A stretch of DNA of 64,000 nucleotides. Source: Amycolatopsis antarctica (GTDB taxonomy: Bacteria > Actinomycetota > Actinomycetes > Mycobacteriales > Pseudonocardiaceae). The position numbers and the translations under genes were made by a program. This document shows positions 35,202 to 43,712 of the stretch, one piece after another. The notes under the pieces were generated by a model. That model saw nothing but the letters and a program-made list of their open reading frames with translations. It made no database searches and was not told the DNA's origin. The DNA is taken from assembly GCF_002262875.1 (NCBI RefSeq), contig NZ_NKYE01000015.1, positions 1 through 64,000 on the forward strand, in the 5' to 3' direction. Each line of letters starts with the position of its first letter. Within the stretch, counting starts at the first letter, position 1.

Positions 35202-35783
35202 GTGACCGACATCTCCGCGCTGCTGCGTGACCCGCCCGAGTTGAACGCGGACGGGATCGCGCTCCGCCCGCTCGACGAGACCCGGCTCGAGGACGTCTGG
35301 CGTTCGCTGCACGACCCCGAGACCATCCGGATGACGCACACGCACGCGAGGTTCACCCGGGAGGCCGTCCACGCCTACCTGGCCGGACTGCGGGTGAGCG
35401 AGGACCGTGCCGACTGGGCGATCCTGTCCGCCGGGGACGGCGCGTACCTCGGCGAGGTGGTGCTCAACGAACTCGACGCGGCCAACCACGCGATGAACTT
35501 CCGGATCGCGCTGTCCGGGCCGCACGTCCTCGGCCGCGGTCACGGCACGACGGCCACCCGGTGCGTGCTCGACTTCGCGTTCGGCCCGCTCGGCCTGCAC
35601 CGGGTGAGCCTGGACGTCGCCGCCTACAACCCGCGCGCCCGGCGGGTGTACGAGAAGTGCGGCTTCGTCGCCGAGGGCGTGTTGCGGCAGGCGATCCACT
35701 GGGACTGCCGGTGGCACGACAGCATCCTGATGGCCGTGCTGGCCACCGATCCGCGCCCGTCAGGTGACCGCGATCGTCGGTGA
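35202..35783 (+). CDS. GNAT-family acetyltransferase (RimJ/RimL-like)
   Basis: A 193-residue GCN5-related N-acetyltransferase of the RimJ/RimL subgroup. It opens GIALRPLDETRLEDVWRSLHDPETIRM, and the acetyl-CoA loop is in LGRGHGTTATRCVLDFAF. It closes with RVSLDVAAYNPRARRVYEKCGFVAEGVLRQA, the subgroup hallmark. The substrate is not predictable. The GTG start has no strong ribosome binding site. Its stop overlaps the upstream part of the LigD-type frame, so the two may be cotranscribed. Confidence 0.82.
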   Translation: MTDISALLRDPPELNADGIALRPLDETRLEDVWRSLHDPETIRMTHTHARFTREAVHAYLAGLRVSEDRADWAILSAGDGAYLGEVVLNELDAANHAMNFRIALSGPHVLGRGHGTTATRCVLDFAFGPLGLHRVSLDVAAYNPRARRVYEKCGFVAEGVLRQAIHWDCRWHDSILMAVLATDPRPSGDRDRR

Positions 35784-35803
35784 TCGCCGCTAGGCTCTGC
35801 GAC

Positions 35804-36817
35804 GTGGCGAAACACGGCGAGGCGATCGAGTACCAGGTCGACGGGCGGACGGTGCGGGTGTCCAGCCCGGACAAGGTGTACTTTCCCGAGCGCGGCATCA
35901 CCAAGCGCCAGCTCGTCGAGTACTACATCGCCGTCGCCGATCCGCTGCTGCGCGCGATCGGCGAGCGCCCGACCACGCTGAAGCGCTATGTGGACGGGGT
36001 GACGGGCGAGGCGTTCTACGCCAAGCGCGTGCCGAAGGGCGCGCCCGAGTGGGTGCAGAGCGCGACCATCACCTTCCCCTCTGGGCGCACCGCCGCCGAG
36101 GTCTGCCCGACCGAGCCCGCGGTCATCGCCTGGGCGGCGAACCTGGGCACCTTCGACTTCCATCCGTGGCCGGTCCGCCGTCCGGAACTCGACCGCCCCG
36201 ACGAGTTGCGCATCGACGTGGACCCACCGGAGAAGGCCGGGTTCGCCGACGCGGTACGTGTCGCGGGAACGGTGCGCGAGGTGCTGGCCGACGCCGGGCT
36301 CACCGGCTTCCCGAAGACCTCCGGCGGCCGCGGCGTGCACGTACTGGTGCGGATCCGGCCGGAGTGGGATTTCGTTGACGTCCGGCACGCCGTGATCGCG
36401 CTGGGCCGCGAGGTCGAGCGGCGGATCCCGGAGCACGCCACCATCGCGTGGTGGAAGGAGGAACGCGCGGGCCGCGTGTTCATCGACTACAACCAGGCGG
36501 CCCGGGACCGCACCGTCGCCTCGGCCTGGTCGGTGCGCGGCACGCCCCGCGCCACCGTCTCCACCCCGCTGACCTGGGACGAACTCGGCGAAGCCGATCC
36601 GGACGATTTCGACGTGCTGAGCGTGCCGGACTGGCTGGCCGGGCACGGCGACACGCTGGCCGGGATCGAGGACGAGGTGTTCGGGCTGGAGACGCTGCTG
36701 CAGTGGTACGCCCGCGACGAACGTGACCACGGCCTCGGCGACATGCCATATCCCCCCGACCATCCGAAGATGGCAGGGGAGCCGAAGCGGGTGCAGCCCA
36801 GCAGGGCCCGCGACTGA
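35804..36817 (+). CDS. LigD-type primase-polymerase (DNA repair)
   Basis: A 337-residue stand-alone polymerase domain of the LigD/archaeo-eukaryotic primase family, which adds ribo- or deoxynucleotides during non-homologous end joining or related repair. Signatures: VRVSSPDKVYFPERGITK at the start, the metal-binding LRIDVDPPEKAGF (Asp-x-Asp), TSGGRGVHVLVRI, and FIDYNQAARDRTVASAWSVR. The GTG at 35804 is chosen because the family starts here. A GTG at 35780 overlapping the acetyltransferase stop is an alternative. A LigC-type ATP-dependent ligase lies at 39580-40656 on the other strand; no Ku gene is in the window. Confidence 0.88.
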   Translation: MAKHGEAIEYQVDGRTVRVSSPDKVYFPERGITKRQLVEYYIAVADPLLRAIGERPTTLKRYVDGVTGEAFYAKRVPKGAPEWVQSATITFPSGRTAAEVCPTEPAVIAWAANLGTFDFHPWPVRRPELDRPDELRIDVDPPEKAGFADAVRVAGTVREVLADAGLTGFPKTSGGRGVHVLVRIRPEWDFVDVRHAVIALGREVERRIPEHATIAWWKEERAGRVFIDYNQAARDRTVASAWSVRGTPRATVSTPLTWDELGEADPDDFDVLSVPDWLAGHGDTLAGIEDEVFGLETLLQWYARDERDHGLGDMPYPPDHPKMAGEPKRVQPSRARD

Positions 36818-37012
36818 GCCCGTTACGCCAAGCGCGGGCACGCCCGGCGAATCGCCGTCCAGCGCGGGCGGCCTCGTGGAAGGACATGTCATACGCCGCC
36901 CAATCGGCTTCCTGCCTCCGCGCGACCACCCGTCCGTAGAAGGGGACAGCCGCCGGCCCACCGGCCGGGTGATCGTCTTGCCCGCCGTTCGCGCCGGGCG
37001 CAGGATCGGGTG

Positions 37013-37888
37013 ATGAGCCCAACGCGCCGGGTGACCACGCGCCTTCCCGTGGCGCTCGGTGCGCTGCTCGCCGTCGTCCTGCTCGCCGGGGCCTCCGCCG
37101 GTATCCCGGCCGTCGCTTCCTGGCACCCGCGGGCGCTGCGTGTGCTCGGGTTCAACATGCACGCCGGGATCGGTACGGACGGCCGCGCGGACCTCGCTCG
37201 CACGGCGGCCGTCATCCGTGACTCCGGGGCCGATGTCGTCGGCCTGCAGGAGGTCGACGTGCACTGGGACGCCCGCAGCGGATACGCCGACCAGGCCAGG
37301 GAGCTCGCCGCCATGCTGGGAATGCGCGTCTTCTTCGCGCCGATCTACGATCTCGATCCCGAACCGGGCCACACCCAGCGGCGGCGTTACGGGGTGGCGG
37401 TGCTGAGCAGGCAGCCGGTGACGCACACCCGCAACCACCACCTGACTCGTCAGTCCACAGTGGACCCCGGGTCGGTTCCCGGGCCCGCTCCCGGATTCGC
37501 CGAGGTGGTGGTGCGGGTGGGCGGGCGGTCCGTGCACGTTTACGTCACGCATCTGGATTCCCGGCCCGAGCCCGGCGTGCGCGCTGCCCAGGTGGCGGAG
37601 ACGGTGGCGACCCTCGACGGAGACGGCCCGCGGGCACGGCAGGTGCTGGTGGGTGACCTCAACGCCGAACCGGCCGCCCCCGAACTCGCGCCACTGCTCG
37701 GCCGCACCGCCGACACCTGGGCGTCAGCCGGGACGTCCGGCTCGGGGGCCACCTTTCCGGCGGACGCGCCGGCGCGGCGGATCGACTACGTGACGATCGC
37801 GGGCCCGGTGCGGGCGCTGTCGGCGACGGTGCCGGACGTGCGTGCCTCCGACCATCGTCCGGTGCTCGCCACCGTGCGGGTGGGCTGA
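37013..37888 (+). CDS. Secreted or membrane-anchored endonuclease/exonuclease/phosphatase
   Basis: A 291-residue protein of the EEP (DNase I-like) superfamily with an N-terminal signal or anchor (TRLPVALGALLAVVLLAGASA). Metal- and phosphate-binding motifs are VLGFNMHAGIG (Asn), VVGLQEVDVHW (Glu), HLDSRPEPG (His), VGDLNAEP (Asp, Asn) and ASDHRPVLATV (final Asp-His). The substrate may be nucleic acid, a phospholipid headgroup or a phosphoinositide-like ester; sequence does not decide. ATG 37013 has AGGATCGG upstream. Divergent from nothing close; about 195 bp separate it from the LigD-type gene. Confidence 0.82.
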   Translation: MSPTRRVTTRLPVALGALLAVVLLAGASAGIPAVASWHPRALRVLGFNMHAGIGTDGRADLARTAAVIRDSGADVVGLQEVDVHWDARSGYADQARELAAMLGMRVFFAPIYDLDPEPGHTQRRRYGVAVLSRQPVTHTRNHHLTRQSTVDPGSVPGPAPGFAEVVVRVGGRSVHVYVTHLDSRPEPGVRAAQVAETVATLDGDGPRARQVLVGDLNAEPAAPELAPLLGRTADTWASAGTSGSGATFPADAPARRIDYVTIAGPVRALSATVPDVRASDHRPVLATVRVG

Positions 37889-37893
37889 CCCGC
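37876..37893. terminator. Weak hairpin at the convergent gene ends
   Basis: GCGGGT (37876-37881) pairs with ACCCGC (37888-37893) across a 6-base loop that contains the stop codon of the EEP gene. It lies between two convergent genes. There is no U-tract. Confidence 0.2.
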
Positions 37894-37923
37894 GCCGGTC
37901 ACGGCGGCACGCGGGGCCGGGGG

Positions 37924-39483
37924 TCACGCCGGGCAGAGTGTCCCGTCTCGCGGGATCGTGCCGTCCACCAGGAAGCCGCGCACCGCGTCGGCGACACAGG
38001 GCGAGCCGATCGCACCGTGCCCGGCGCCCTGCCAGGCGACCCGCACCGCGCTGGGCATCTGCGCCACGGCCCGCGCCGTACCGGGTTCGGGCGTCACCGG
38101 GTCGGCGGCCGTACTGGTGACGAGCACCGGAGGCGTTCCCGCCGCGCCGGGTTCCGGCAGCGGTTCCCGCCGGACCGGCCACGGCCCGCACCACGCCAGG
38201 GGTTGCGCGGCGATCGGCCCGAACACCGGGTACTTCGCCCGCAGGTCGGCGGTGATCTGGTCGATCCGGTCGGCGGGGAGCCTGCTCAGGGTGTCGTTGC
38301 AGGTGGTCGCCAGGGTGCCGTCGAGACGCGAGGGGGCGACCCGCGATTCGCGCAGCAGCGGTTCGGCGAACGCCTCGAGCCCGCCGGTGTCCCCGTTCCG
38401 CGCGGCGACGATGGCGTCGGTCAGTTCCGGCCAGCGTTCGCGCTGGGCGAGTCCGGTGGCCACGGCGTTGAGTGCCAGCGCCGGGGTGAGCGAACCGCCC
38501 CGGTCCTCACGCAGCCGGGTGGTGAGTGCGGTGACCGCCCCGGCCGCGTCCGCTCCGAGCGCGCAGCCCCGTGCCGCGCAGTCGGCACCCAGCGCGTCCA
38601 AAGTAGACTGGAGCCCGGCCGCGATGCCTTCCTGCACAACGGGTGCCTCCGGCGCCGGGTCCGGGATGCCGTCCAGGACGAAGCGGCCGACGCGATCGGT
38701 GTAGCGGCCGGCATAGGCGGTCAGCACCCGGGATCCCTCGCCGCGGGAAAGCGCGTTGAGATGTTCCATGCCGAGTTGCTGGCGCAGTTCCTCCAGATCG
38801 CCCGCGGCCCGCCAGCTGTCGATCGCGCCCTGTTCGCTCTCCAGGCTCAGCGAGCACTGCTGGCCGGCCTTGCGGGCCGCGTCGAGCAGCGGTTCGACGT
38901 CGGTGGCAGCGGGATCGTGCCCGATCAGCCGCGCTCGGACGTCGTCGGGGATGCAGCGCACGGCGTCGGACTCCCCGGTGCCGCGCCGGTCCATGCCGAT
39001 CAGCGAGAACCGTTCCAGCACCGCGGGCGGCAGCGTGGCGGCCAGCCGGGCGGCGTGCAGGGTTCCCGGATCACCGCTGACGTCGTTGACCACGGCCAGT
39101 GGGATCGGACCGGTGCCCACCTTGAGCACCGCGACCCGGGTGAGTCCGCGGCGCGGCAGATCGGGGGCGTCGAGCGTGGTGCTCAGGCGGGAACAGGAGA
39201 AACGCAGCTCCGGGGGCACGGCGGGGTCGCCGAGCCGCAGGCGGGTCTCCTCGTCGCAGTCGTTCCACTGCACCTGGGGTTCGTTCGGCTCGGCCAGTGG
39301 CGGCAGCGGCACGTCCTCGGCGGGTCCGGTCTGCTGTTGCGGGGGCGGGCCCTCGTTCTCCACCACCGGCGGGCGGGTGGACGGTCCGGCGGTACAGCCG
39401 GCGAGCAGGGCGGGCACGAGCGCGGCGAGTAGCAGCCGGGCTGCCCCCGGGCGGGCCGCCCGGGCGAGACCACGTCGTGGCAC
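37924..39483 (-). CDS. TAP-like alpha/beta-hydrolase lipoprotein lacking the serine nucleophile
   Basis: A 519-residue lipoprotein. The signal peptide ends in the lipobox ALLAGC, and a long Pro/Glu-rich linker follows. The protein aligns throughout with SlpD/TAP-type proteases such as the one at 61717-63279. In that paralogue the nucleophile elbow reads LNFLGQSYGTRIGALYA; here the same place reads LNALSRGEGSRVLTAYA, so Ser is replaced by Gly and the GxSxG motif is lost. The acid (TSTAADPVTPEPGTA) and the histidine (GAGHGAIGSPC) are retained. It is probably a pseudo-enzyme with a binding role. The GTG start at 39481-39483 has GAGGG upstream. Confidence 0.75.
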   Translation of the reverse strand: MPRRGLARAARPGAARLLLAALVPALLAGCTAGPSTRPPVVENEGPPPQQQTGPAEDVPLPPLAEPNEPQVQWNDCDEETRLRLGDPAVPPELRFSCSRLSTTLDAPDLPRRGLTRVAVLKVGTGPIPLAVVNDVSGDPGTLHAARLAATLPPAVLERFSLIGMDRRGTGESDAVRCIPDDVRARLIGHDPAATDVEPLLDAARKAGQQCSLSLESEQGAIDSWRAAGDLEELRQQLGMEHLNALSRGEGSRVLTAYAGRYTDRVGRFVLDGIPDPAPEAPVVQEGIAAGLQSTLDALGADCAARGCALGADAAGAVTALTTRLREDRGGSLTPALALNAVATGLAQRERWPELTDAIVAARNGDTGGLEAFAEPLLRESRVAPSRLDGTLATTCNDTLSRLPADRIDQITADLRAKYPVFGPIAAQPLAWCGPWPVRREPLPEPGAAGTPPVLVTSTAADPVTPEPGTARAVAQMPSAVRVAWQGAGHGAIGSPCVADAVRGFLVDGTIPRDGTLCPA

Positions 39484-39579
39484 GGATTCGCCCTCACTTC
39501 CTCGGACACGGTGCTGTGCCCGGTGACCGGCCGGGCCCGACCACCTTCGCACGCGCGCGGTGAGGGCCGCGTGAGCGGG

Positions 39580-40656
39580 TCAGCGGGTACGCCGGACCTC
39601 GCCGCGGAAGACGGCGTCGAGGTCGTAGCGGGCCGGTTCTTCGAGCTGGGCGTACCCGCAGGAGTCCGGATCGCGGTCCGGCCGCCAGCGTCCGAAGCGG
39701 GCGGTGTGCCGGAAACGTGCGGGGTGGCCGCCTTCGGTGTGCTCGTAGGCGACCTCGACGACCCGTTCGGGGCGCAACGGGATCCAGGCGTGTTCACCGG
39801 CCCGCCAGCGGGTCGGCGCACCCGGTACGCGTTGCTCCTCCCGCACGGACTCGCCGAGCCACGGATGCCGCCCTCCGGTGATCAGCGGGGCGAGTTCGGT
39901 GGCGAGCGCCCGGCGCCGTGCCGCCGGGAACGAGCCGACCACGCCGACGTGGTGCAGCACGCCCGCCTCGTCGTGCAGGCCGAGCAGCAGTGAACCGACC
40001 GCCTCTCCCGGTGCGCCGCCGACGTGCCAGCGCAGCCCGGCCAGTACGCAGTCCGCGGTCCGGGAATGCTTGTACTTGAACATGATCCGTTTGCCGGGGG
40101 AGTAGCCGGCGTCCAGCGGTTTGCCGATCACCCCGTCCAGCCCGGCACCCTCGAACAGGGTGAACCAGTGCTTCGCCGTCTCCGGATCGGTGGTGGCGGG
40201 CGTGATGTGCACGTCTGCGGACGCGAGCGCGATGAGCCGGTCCCGGCGGGAAGCGGTCGGTTCGTCGAGGAACGAGTCGTCCCCGAGCGCCAGCAGATCG
40301 AAGGCGACGAAACTGGCGGGGATCTGCTCGGCCAGCAACCGCACCCGGCTCTCGGCCGGGTGGACCCGCTCGGAGAGCGCGTCGAAGTCGAGCCTGCCGT
40401 CGCGGGCCACCACCAGTTCACCGTCCAGGACGATCCGGTCCGGCAGCGTGGACGTCAGCGAGACCACCATCTCCGGGAAGTACCGGTTGAGCGGCTTGCC
40501 CGACCGGGACTGCAGGGTCAGCTCGTCACCGTCACGGAAGACCAGGCAGCGGTATCCGTCCCACTTCGGTTCGAACAGCAACCCGCCGGAGCCGGGGATC
40601 GACGCCACCGCCTTGGCGAGCATGGGGGTGACCGGGGGTGTCAGCGGTAGCGCCAT
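39580..40656 (-). CDS. ligC: ATP-dependent DNA ligase, LigC type
   Basis: A 358-residue ATP-dependent DNA ligase. Motif I is FEPKWDGYRCLVF, whose Lys is adenylated. Later motifs are LQSRSGKPLNRYFPE (Ia/III region), VLDGELVVARDGRLDF (III), SFVAFDLLALG (IIIa), LDGVIGKPLDAGYSPGKR (IV) and MFKYKHSRTADCVLAG (V). The OB-fold domain follows and ends WRPDRDPDSCGYAQLE. It repairs nicks or ends, probably with the LigD-type polymerase encoded 2.8 kb away. It lies 20 bp downstream of the Asp23/AmaP genes on the same strand and may share their transcript. Confidence 0.92.
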   Translation of the reverse strand: MALPLTPPVTPMLAKAVASIPGSGGLLFEPKWDGYRCLVFRDGDELTLQSRSGKPLNRYFPEMVVSLTSTLPDRIVLDGELVVARDGRLDFDALSERVHPAESRVRLLAEQIPASFVAFDLLALGDDSFLDEPTASRRDRLIALASADVHITPATTDPETAKHWFTLFEGAGLDGVIGKPLDAGYSPGKRIMFKYKHSRTADCVLAGLRWHVGGAPGEAVGSLLLGLHDEAGVLHHVGVVGSFPAARRRALATELAPLITGGRHPWLGESVREEQRVPGAPTRWRAGEHAWIPLRPERVVEVAYEHTEGGHPARFRHTARFGRWRPDRDPDSCGYAQLEEPARYDLDAVFRGEVRRTR

Positions 40657-40676
40657 GGCGACATTGTGCCCGTGGG

Positions 40677-41276
40677 TCAGCGCACCCGCTGCCGTTCACC
40701 GGAATCGAGTTCGATGCGCACGGCGGTGGGCAGTACCTCGACGCCGAGCGACTCCCGTGCCCTGGACAGCACCCGTGCGTCCAGTTCTTCCCACACGGCT
40801 TTCAGGTCGGTGCCCTCGCGCAGCCACAGGGTCAGCCGCAGCGCCGGATTGGTGGTGTCGCCGACCGCGCGCGCCCTGGCCTTCGCGACGCCCTCGACGG
40901 ACTCGGCGTCGGCCTGCACCGCGCTGGAGATCGCGCCGGAGGTGACGGTCAGCTCCTTGCCGACCTCGCGGTCGAGTTCGATGTCCGGGCGGCCTTCGGG
41001 GCGTAGCGACCGGAAGAACCACCAGAGCCCGAACACGAACAGCAGTACTCCGAGCACGATCGCGACGATCTTCGCCGGCACGGCGTGGCCGCCGAGCCAT
41101 TCCACGGCCAGCGGATCGAGCACGGGCCTGCGGGCGCGGAAGTCGCCGAGCCAGCCGAGGCCGACCACGAGGGCCGCCACCCCGCCGGCCAGCGCCAGCA
41201 GACCGATCACGGACGTGAGGCCGCGCTCGGCGCCGTAGGAGCGGGCGAGTGCCTTGGTGGAAACGGACTTGCTCAT
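40677..41276 (-). CDS. amaP: Alkaline shock response membrane anchor AmaP-like protein
   Basis: A 199-residue protein with two N-terminal membrane helices (SVIGLLALAGGVAALVVGLG and IVAIVLGVLLFVFGLWWFF) separated by a short loop. The C-terminal cytoplasmic domain shares the Asp23/Gls24-like fold (ELTVTSGAISSAVQADAESVEGVAKARARAVG). In firmicutes AmaP anchors Asp23 at the membrane, and this gene lies in an operon with several Asp23-family genes. It overlaps the preceding gene by 4 bases (ATGA). Molecular function beyond anchoring is unknown. Confidence 0.75.
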   Translation of the reverse strand: MSKSVSTKALARSYGAERGLTSVIGLLALAGGVAALVVGLGWLGDFRARRPVLDPLAVEWLGGHAVPAKIVAIVLGVLLFVFGLWWFFRSLRPEGRPDIELDREVGKELTVTSGAISSAVQADAESVEGVAKARARAVGDTTNPALRLTLWLREGTDLKAVWEELDARVLSRARESLGVEVLPTAVRIELDSGERQRVR

Positions 41277-41809
41277 CGGCGGTCCTTCGGTGAGTCGACC
41301 ACGACGCTGACCTTCGGGCGCTTGGCGAGCGGGACCTCGCCGAGCAGTTCGCCGACGGTCTCCTGCAGTCGCGGCCGGAGCTGGTTCTCGGTCTCGAGCC
41401 TGCTCGTCGCGCGGACACGGACCTTCTTCGCGCTGGCGGTCACCGAGGCACCGCTGACGTTGTCCGCGGCGCGCACGTGGTGGCCGACCAGCCGGGCGAG
41501 GGAACGCGGGGACGTGGTGACGCTGACCTCGGTGGCCGGATCGGTCATCCGCACGGTGCGCTTGCGCGCGGAGACCGTGGCGAGCAACAGGATCAGGCCG
41601 GCGGCGGCGGTGATGCCCGCGACCAGCATGACGGTCGTGCTGTCCCAGGCCGTCTCGGCGAGCCGGTCACGCCACTGCGGCCATGGCAGCAGCAGCGGGG
41701 CGTCGGAGGGACGCCACCAGTGCCAGCCGACCTCGACCGCGAGCAGTCCTCCCGCCGCGGCGACGGCCAGGCCGAGCAGTGTCGAAAGTAGACGGACGAA
41801 TACCCGCAC
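41273..41809 (-). CDS. DUF6286-type membrane protein of the Asp23 locus
   Basis: A 178-residue protein with two membrane helices (LLSTLLGLAVAAAGGLLAVEV and STTVMLVAGITAAAGLILLLAT) and a C-terminal soluble domain of about 85 residues resembling the Asp23/AmaP fold (SLARLVGHHVRAADNVSGASV). Actinobacterial Asp23 loci regularly carry this DUF6286-like gene. The GTG start has GGAG 8 bases upstream. It is coupled to the next gene by ATGA overlap. Confidence 0.7.
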   Translation of the reverse strand: MRVFVRLLSTLLGLAVAAAGGLLAVEVGWHWWRPSDAPLLLPWPQWRDRLAETAWDSTTVMLVAGITAAAGLILLLATVSARKRTVRMTDPATEVSVTTSPRSLARLVGHHVRAADNVSGASVTASAKKVRVRATSRLETENQLRPRLQETVGELLGEVPLAKRPKVSVVVDSPKDRR

Positions 41810-41833
41810 GGTTCAACTCCATGTCATGTCGGC

Positions 41834-42205
41834 TCAGCGCACGCGCGGCTGAATCTCGGGAAGCAGCGCGGACACCGTGACCTCGAGCGCGCGGACCTGG
41901 TACGAGGTGATGTTCTGCACCTCGTCGGTGATCCGGCCGCGTACGTCGCCGACCACCGTCCGGACCGAGGCCGGATAGTGCAGGGCCAGGTCGACGCTGA
42001 GGTCCACGTCGTTGTCCCGGCCGGACACCTTCACGCTGGTGCCGTGCGTACCCAGGCCCACGCCGGCGACCCGGCGCTGCACCGCGGCGGTTCCGGGTAC
42101 CTGGTCGGCGGCGCGCTGCGCCACCTTGCGCACGACCGAGTGGTCGATCCGGAGTGAACCCCTGTCCTCGGGCTCCGGCAGCGGTACCGGTTCCAGCCCG
42201 CTCAC
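41834..42205 (-). CDS. Asp23/Gls24-family envelope stress protein
   Basis: A 123-residue soluble protein of the Asp23/Gls24 family: LRIDHSVVRKVAQRAADQVPG, then a beta region GLGTHGTSVKVSGRDNDVDLSVDLALHYPASVR and the closing helix VQNITSYQVRALEVTVSALLP. The paralogue at 43245-43712 shows the same order. The GTG start overlaps the stop of the 58-aa membrane protein (GTGA). Members form membrane-associated complexes through AmaP in stress protection. Confidence 0.8.
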   Translation of the reverse strand: MSGLEPVPLPEPEDRGSLRIDHSVVRKVAQRAADQVPGTAAVQRRVAGVGLGTHGTSVKVSGRDNDVDLSVDLALHYPASVRTVVGDVRGRITDEVQNITSYQVRALEVTVSALLPEIQPRVR

Positions 42206-42378
42206 CGATCCCGGCCCCGGCCGAACATGTCGCTCAGGTCCAGTTCGCCGTCGAGCACCCGGCCGACCACGAGGCCGATCACGCCGACGGCGAGGGTGAC
42301 CAGGAAGGCGATGAAGCTCTGCGAGGCCGCGAGGCCCAGCACGAGCCCGGCGATGATTCCGGTCTGTGTTGCGTTCAT
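42202..42378 (-). CDS. 58-residue membrane protein of the Asp23 locus (DUF2273-like)
   Basis: A short gene reading MNATQTGIIAGLVLGLAA and then a second hydrophobic segment, FLVTLAVGVIGLVVGRVLDG, ending in a charged tail. Two membrane helices are predicted. The ATG at 42376-42378 is preceded by AAGGAG 9 bases upstream, a strong ribosome binding site, and its stop overlaps the Asp23-family gene's GTG. Position and topology match the small DUF2273 proteins of firmicute asp23-amaP operons, so it may help anchor the complex. Confidence 0.8.
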   Translation of the reverse strand: MNATQTGIIAGLVLGLAASQSFIAFLVTLAVGVIGLVVGRVLDGELDLSDMFGRGRDR

Positions 42379-42462
42379 GTGTGCAAGCTCCTTGGCTAGC
42401 GCGACACCGCGGGCGTGCGGTGGTTGGGCGTGCGGTGCTGTCGGGCGCGAGGCGGGTCCGGG

Positions 42463-42792
42463 TCAGATGACCCGGGGCGGACGTTTGCGGCGGCCCCGCC
42501 ATCGGCGTACCCGGTCGACGGTTCCGGCAACCCCGCCGCGGTCGACGACGATGTGGATCGGGGCGTCGTACCGCGAGAGGTTCTCCGGCTCGGTTGCCGG
42601 GGAACCGGGGGAGGCCGGCCCCGACGTGGTGCCGGTCTCGCGCTCGCCATCTCGCTGGGCGCGCAGCCGGCGCAGTCCCGCGGCGAACTCCTCGGGGTCG
42701 CCGCCGACGTCGGGGTGGTTGGCCCGCACGAACGCACGGAACGCCGCGCGTGACTCGCGGGCGTCGGTGTCCTCGTGCGGGCCGTGGGTCAT
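42463..42792 (-). CDS. Small protein with a J-domain-like helix
   Basis: A 109-residue protein. The segment FRAFVRANHPDVGGDPEEFAAGLRRLRA resembles helix III of the DnaJ J-domain, including the HPD tripeptide. The rest of a J-domain is short, so co-chaperone activity is uncertain. The C-terminal half contains YDAPIHIVVD and ends in a strongly basic stretch. The ATG overlaps the preceding stop (ATGA), placing it in the Asp23 operon. Confidence 0.65.
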   Translation of the reverse strand: MTHGPHEDTDARESRAAFRAFVRANHPDVGGDPEEFAAGLRRLRAQRDGERETGTTSGPASPGSPATEPENLSRYDAPIHIVVDRGGVAGTVDRVRRWRGRRKRPPRVI

Positions 42793-43160
42793 CCCACCCG
42801 TTTTCCCGGCTGTTCCGGCGTTCCCGGCGCTGTTCCGTCCACTTCGGACGGTACCTCGCCGGTGTCCACATCGGTCACCTCGACGTGTACCGGGACGTCA
42901 CCGGCGATCGCGCGCACTCGCGTGCGCAGGTCGCCGGTGACCGCCGGGAGGCTGCCCGTCAGGCGCAGTACGACGCCGATCTCCACCGGTTCGCCGAGTT
43001 CGGTGACCCTGACGCCGGCGACCTTGCGGCCCGGCAGGTGGGTGGCCAGCGCGCCGAACGCGCCGCCGTCCAGCCGGACCACCGCCGGGTGGCCGAGGAC
43101 CTCGTTCGCGATGGCCTCGGCCAGCAGGCCGGGATCATCGGGGGTGGCGCCTGCGGTCAT
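42789..43160 (-). CDS. Asp23-like small protein
   Basis: A 123-residue soluble protein with a helix LLAEAIANEVLGHPAVVRLDGG, a beta region (GRKVAGVRVTELGEPVEIGVVLRL) and TRVRAIAGDVPVHVEVTDVD. This order is like a diverged Asp23 domain. It has AAGGAG 8 bases before its ATG and a 4-base overlap with the J-like gene. Function is unknown, but operon position indicates a part in the same envelope complex. Confidence 0.65.
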   Translation of the reverse strand: MTAGATPDDPGLLAEAIANEVLGHPAVVRLDGGAFGALATHLPGRKVAGVRVTELGEPVEIGVVLRLTGSLPAVTGDLRTRVRAIAGDVPVHVEVTDVDTGEVPSEVDGTAPGTPEQPGKRVG

Positions 43161-43244
43161 CGGTTCAGCTCCTTCGCGAGGGCGGCACGCCTGGGTGCGG
43201 CGCGTGCCGCGCCCAGGCGATCGTCCACATCGGACGATGTCGGA

Positions 43245-43712
43245 TCACTCCACGCGCGAGGTCTCCGGCTCCTCGTCATCCTCGGGGAGGTGGATGTCGT
43301 TCACCGCGATGTTGACCTCGATGACGTCGAGCCCGGTGATCTGCTCGACGGTCGTGATCACGTTACGGCGCACGGAACGCGCGACGTCGACGATGCGGGC
43401 GCCGTACTCGACGACGATGTCCAGGTCGACCGCCGCCTGCTTCTCGCCGACCTCGACCGAGACCCCGGAGGTGGTGACCGTGCCCGAACCCGGGATGCGC
43501 TCGCGGATCGCACCGAACGCCCGGGAAACTCCGCCGCCGAGCGCGTACACGCCGGAGACCTCGCGTGCGGCGATGCCCGCGACCTTCTGCACGACGGAGG
43601 AGGAGATCGTGGTCTTGCCCGCGTTGCCCTCCTCGTTGAGTGCCGCGGAGTTACCGGCCCGGGTCACCGGGGAGGTGTCGGTACCGGCCTTGGTTGCAGT
43701 GGGCTGCGCCAT
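43245..43712 (-). CDS. Asp23/Gls24-family envelope stress protein, first gene of the operon
   Basis: A 155-residue Asp23 protein with the clearest family signature in the window: TTISSSVVQKVAGIAAREVSGVYALGGG, then VSVEVGEKQAAVDLDIVVEYGARIVDVARSVRRNV and TGLDVIEVNIAVNDIHLPED. The acidic tail is typical. The ATG at 43710-43712 has AGGAG about 9 bases upstream. As the promoter-proximal gene it should be the most abundant product. The 213-bp gap upstream should hold its promoter, perhaps recognised by the ECF sigma factor encoded just beyond. Confidence 0.88.
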   Translation of the reverse strand: MAQPTATKAGTDTSPVTRAGNSAALNEEGNAGKTTISSSVVQKVAGIAAREVSGVYALGGGVSRAFGAIRERIPGSGTVTTSGVSVEVGEKQAAVDLDIVVEYGARIVDVARSVRRNVITTVEQITGLDVIEVNIAVNDIHLPEDDEEPETSRVE

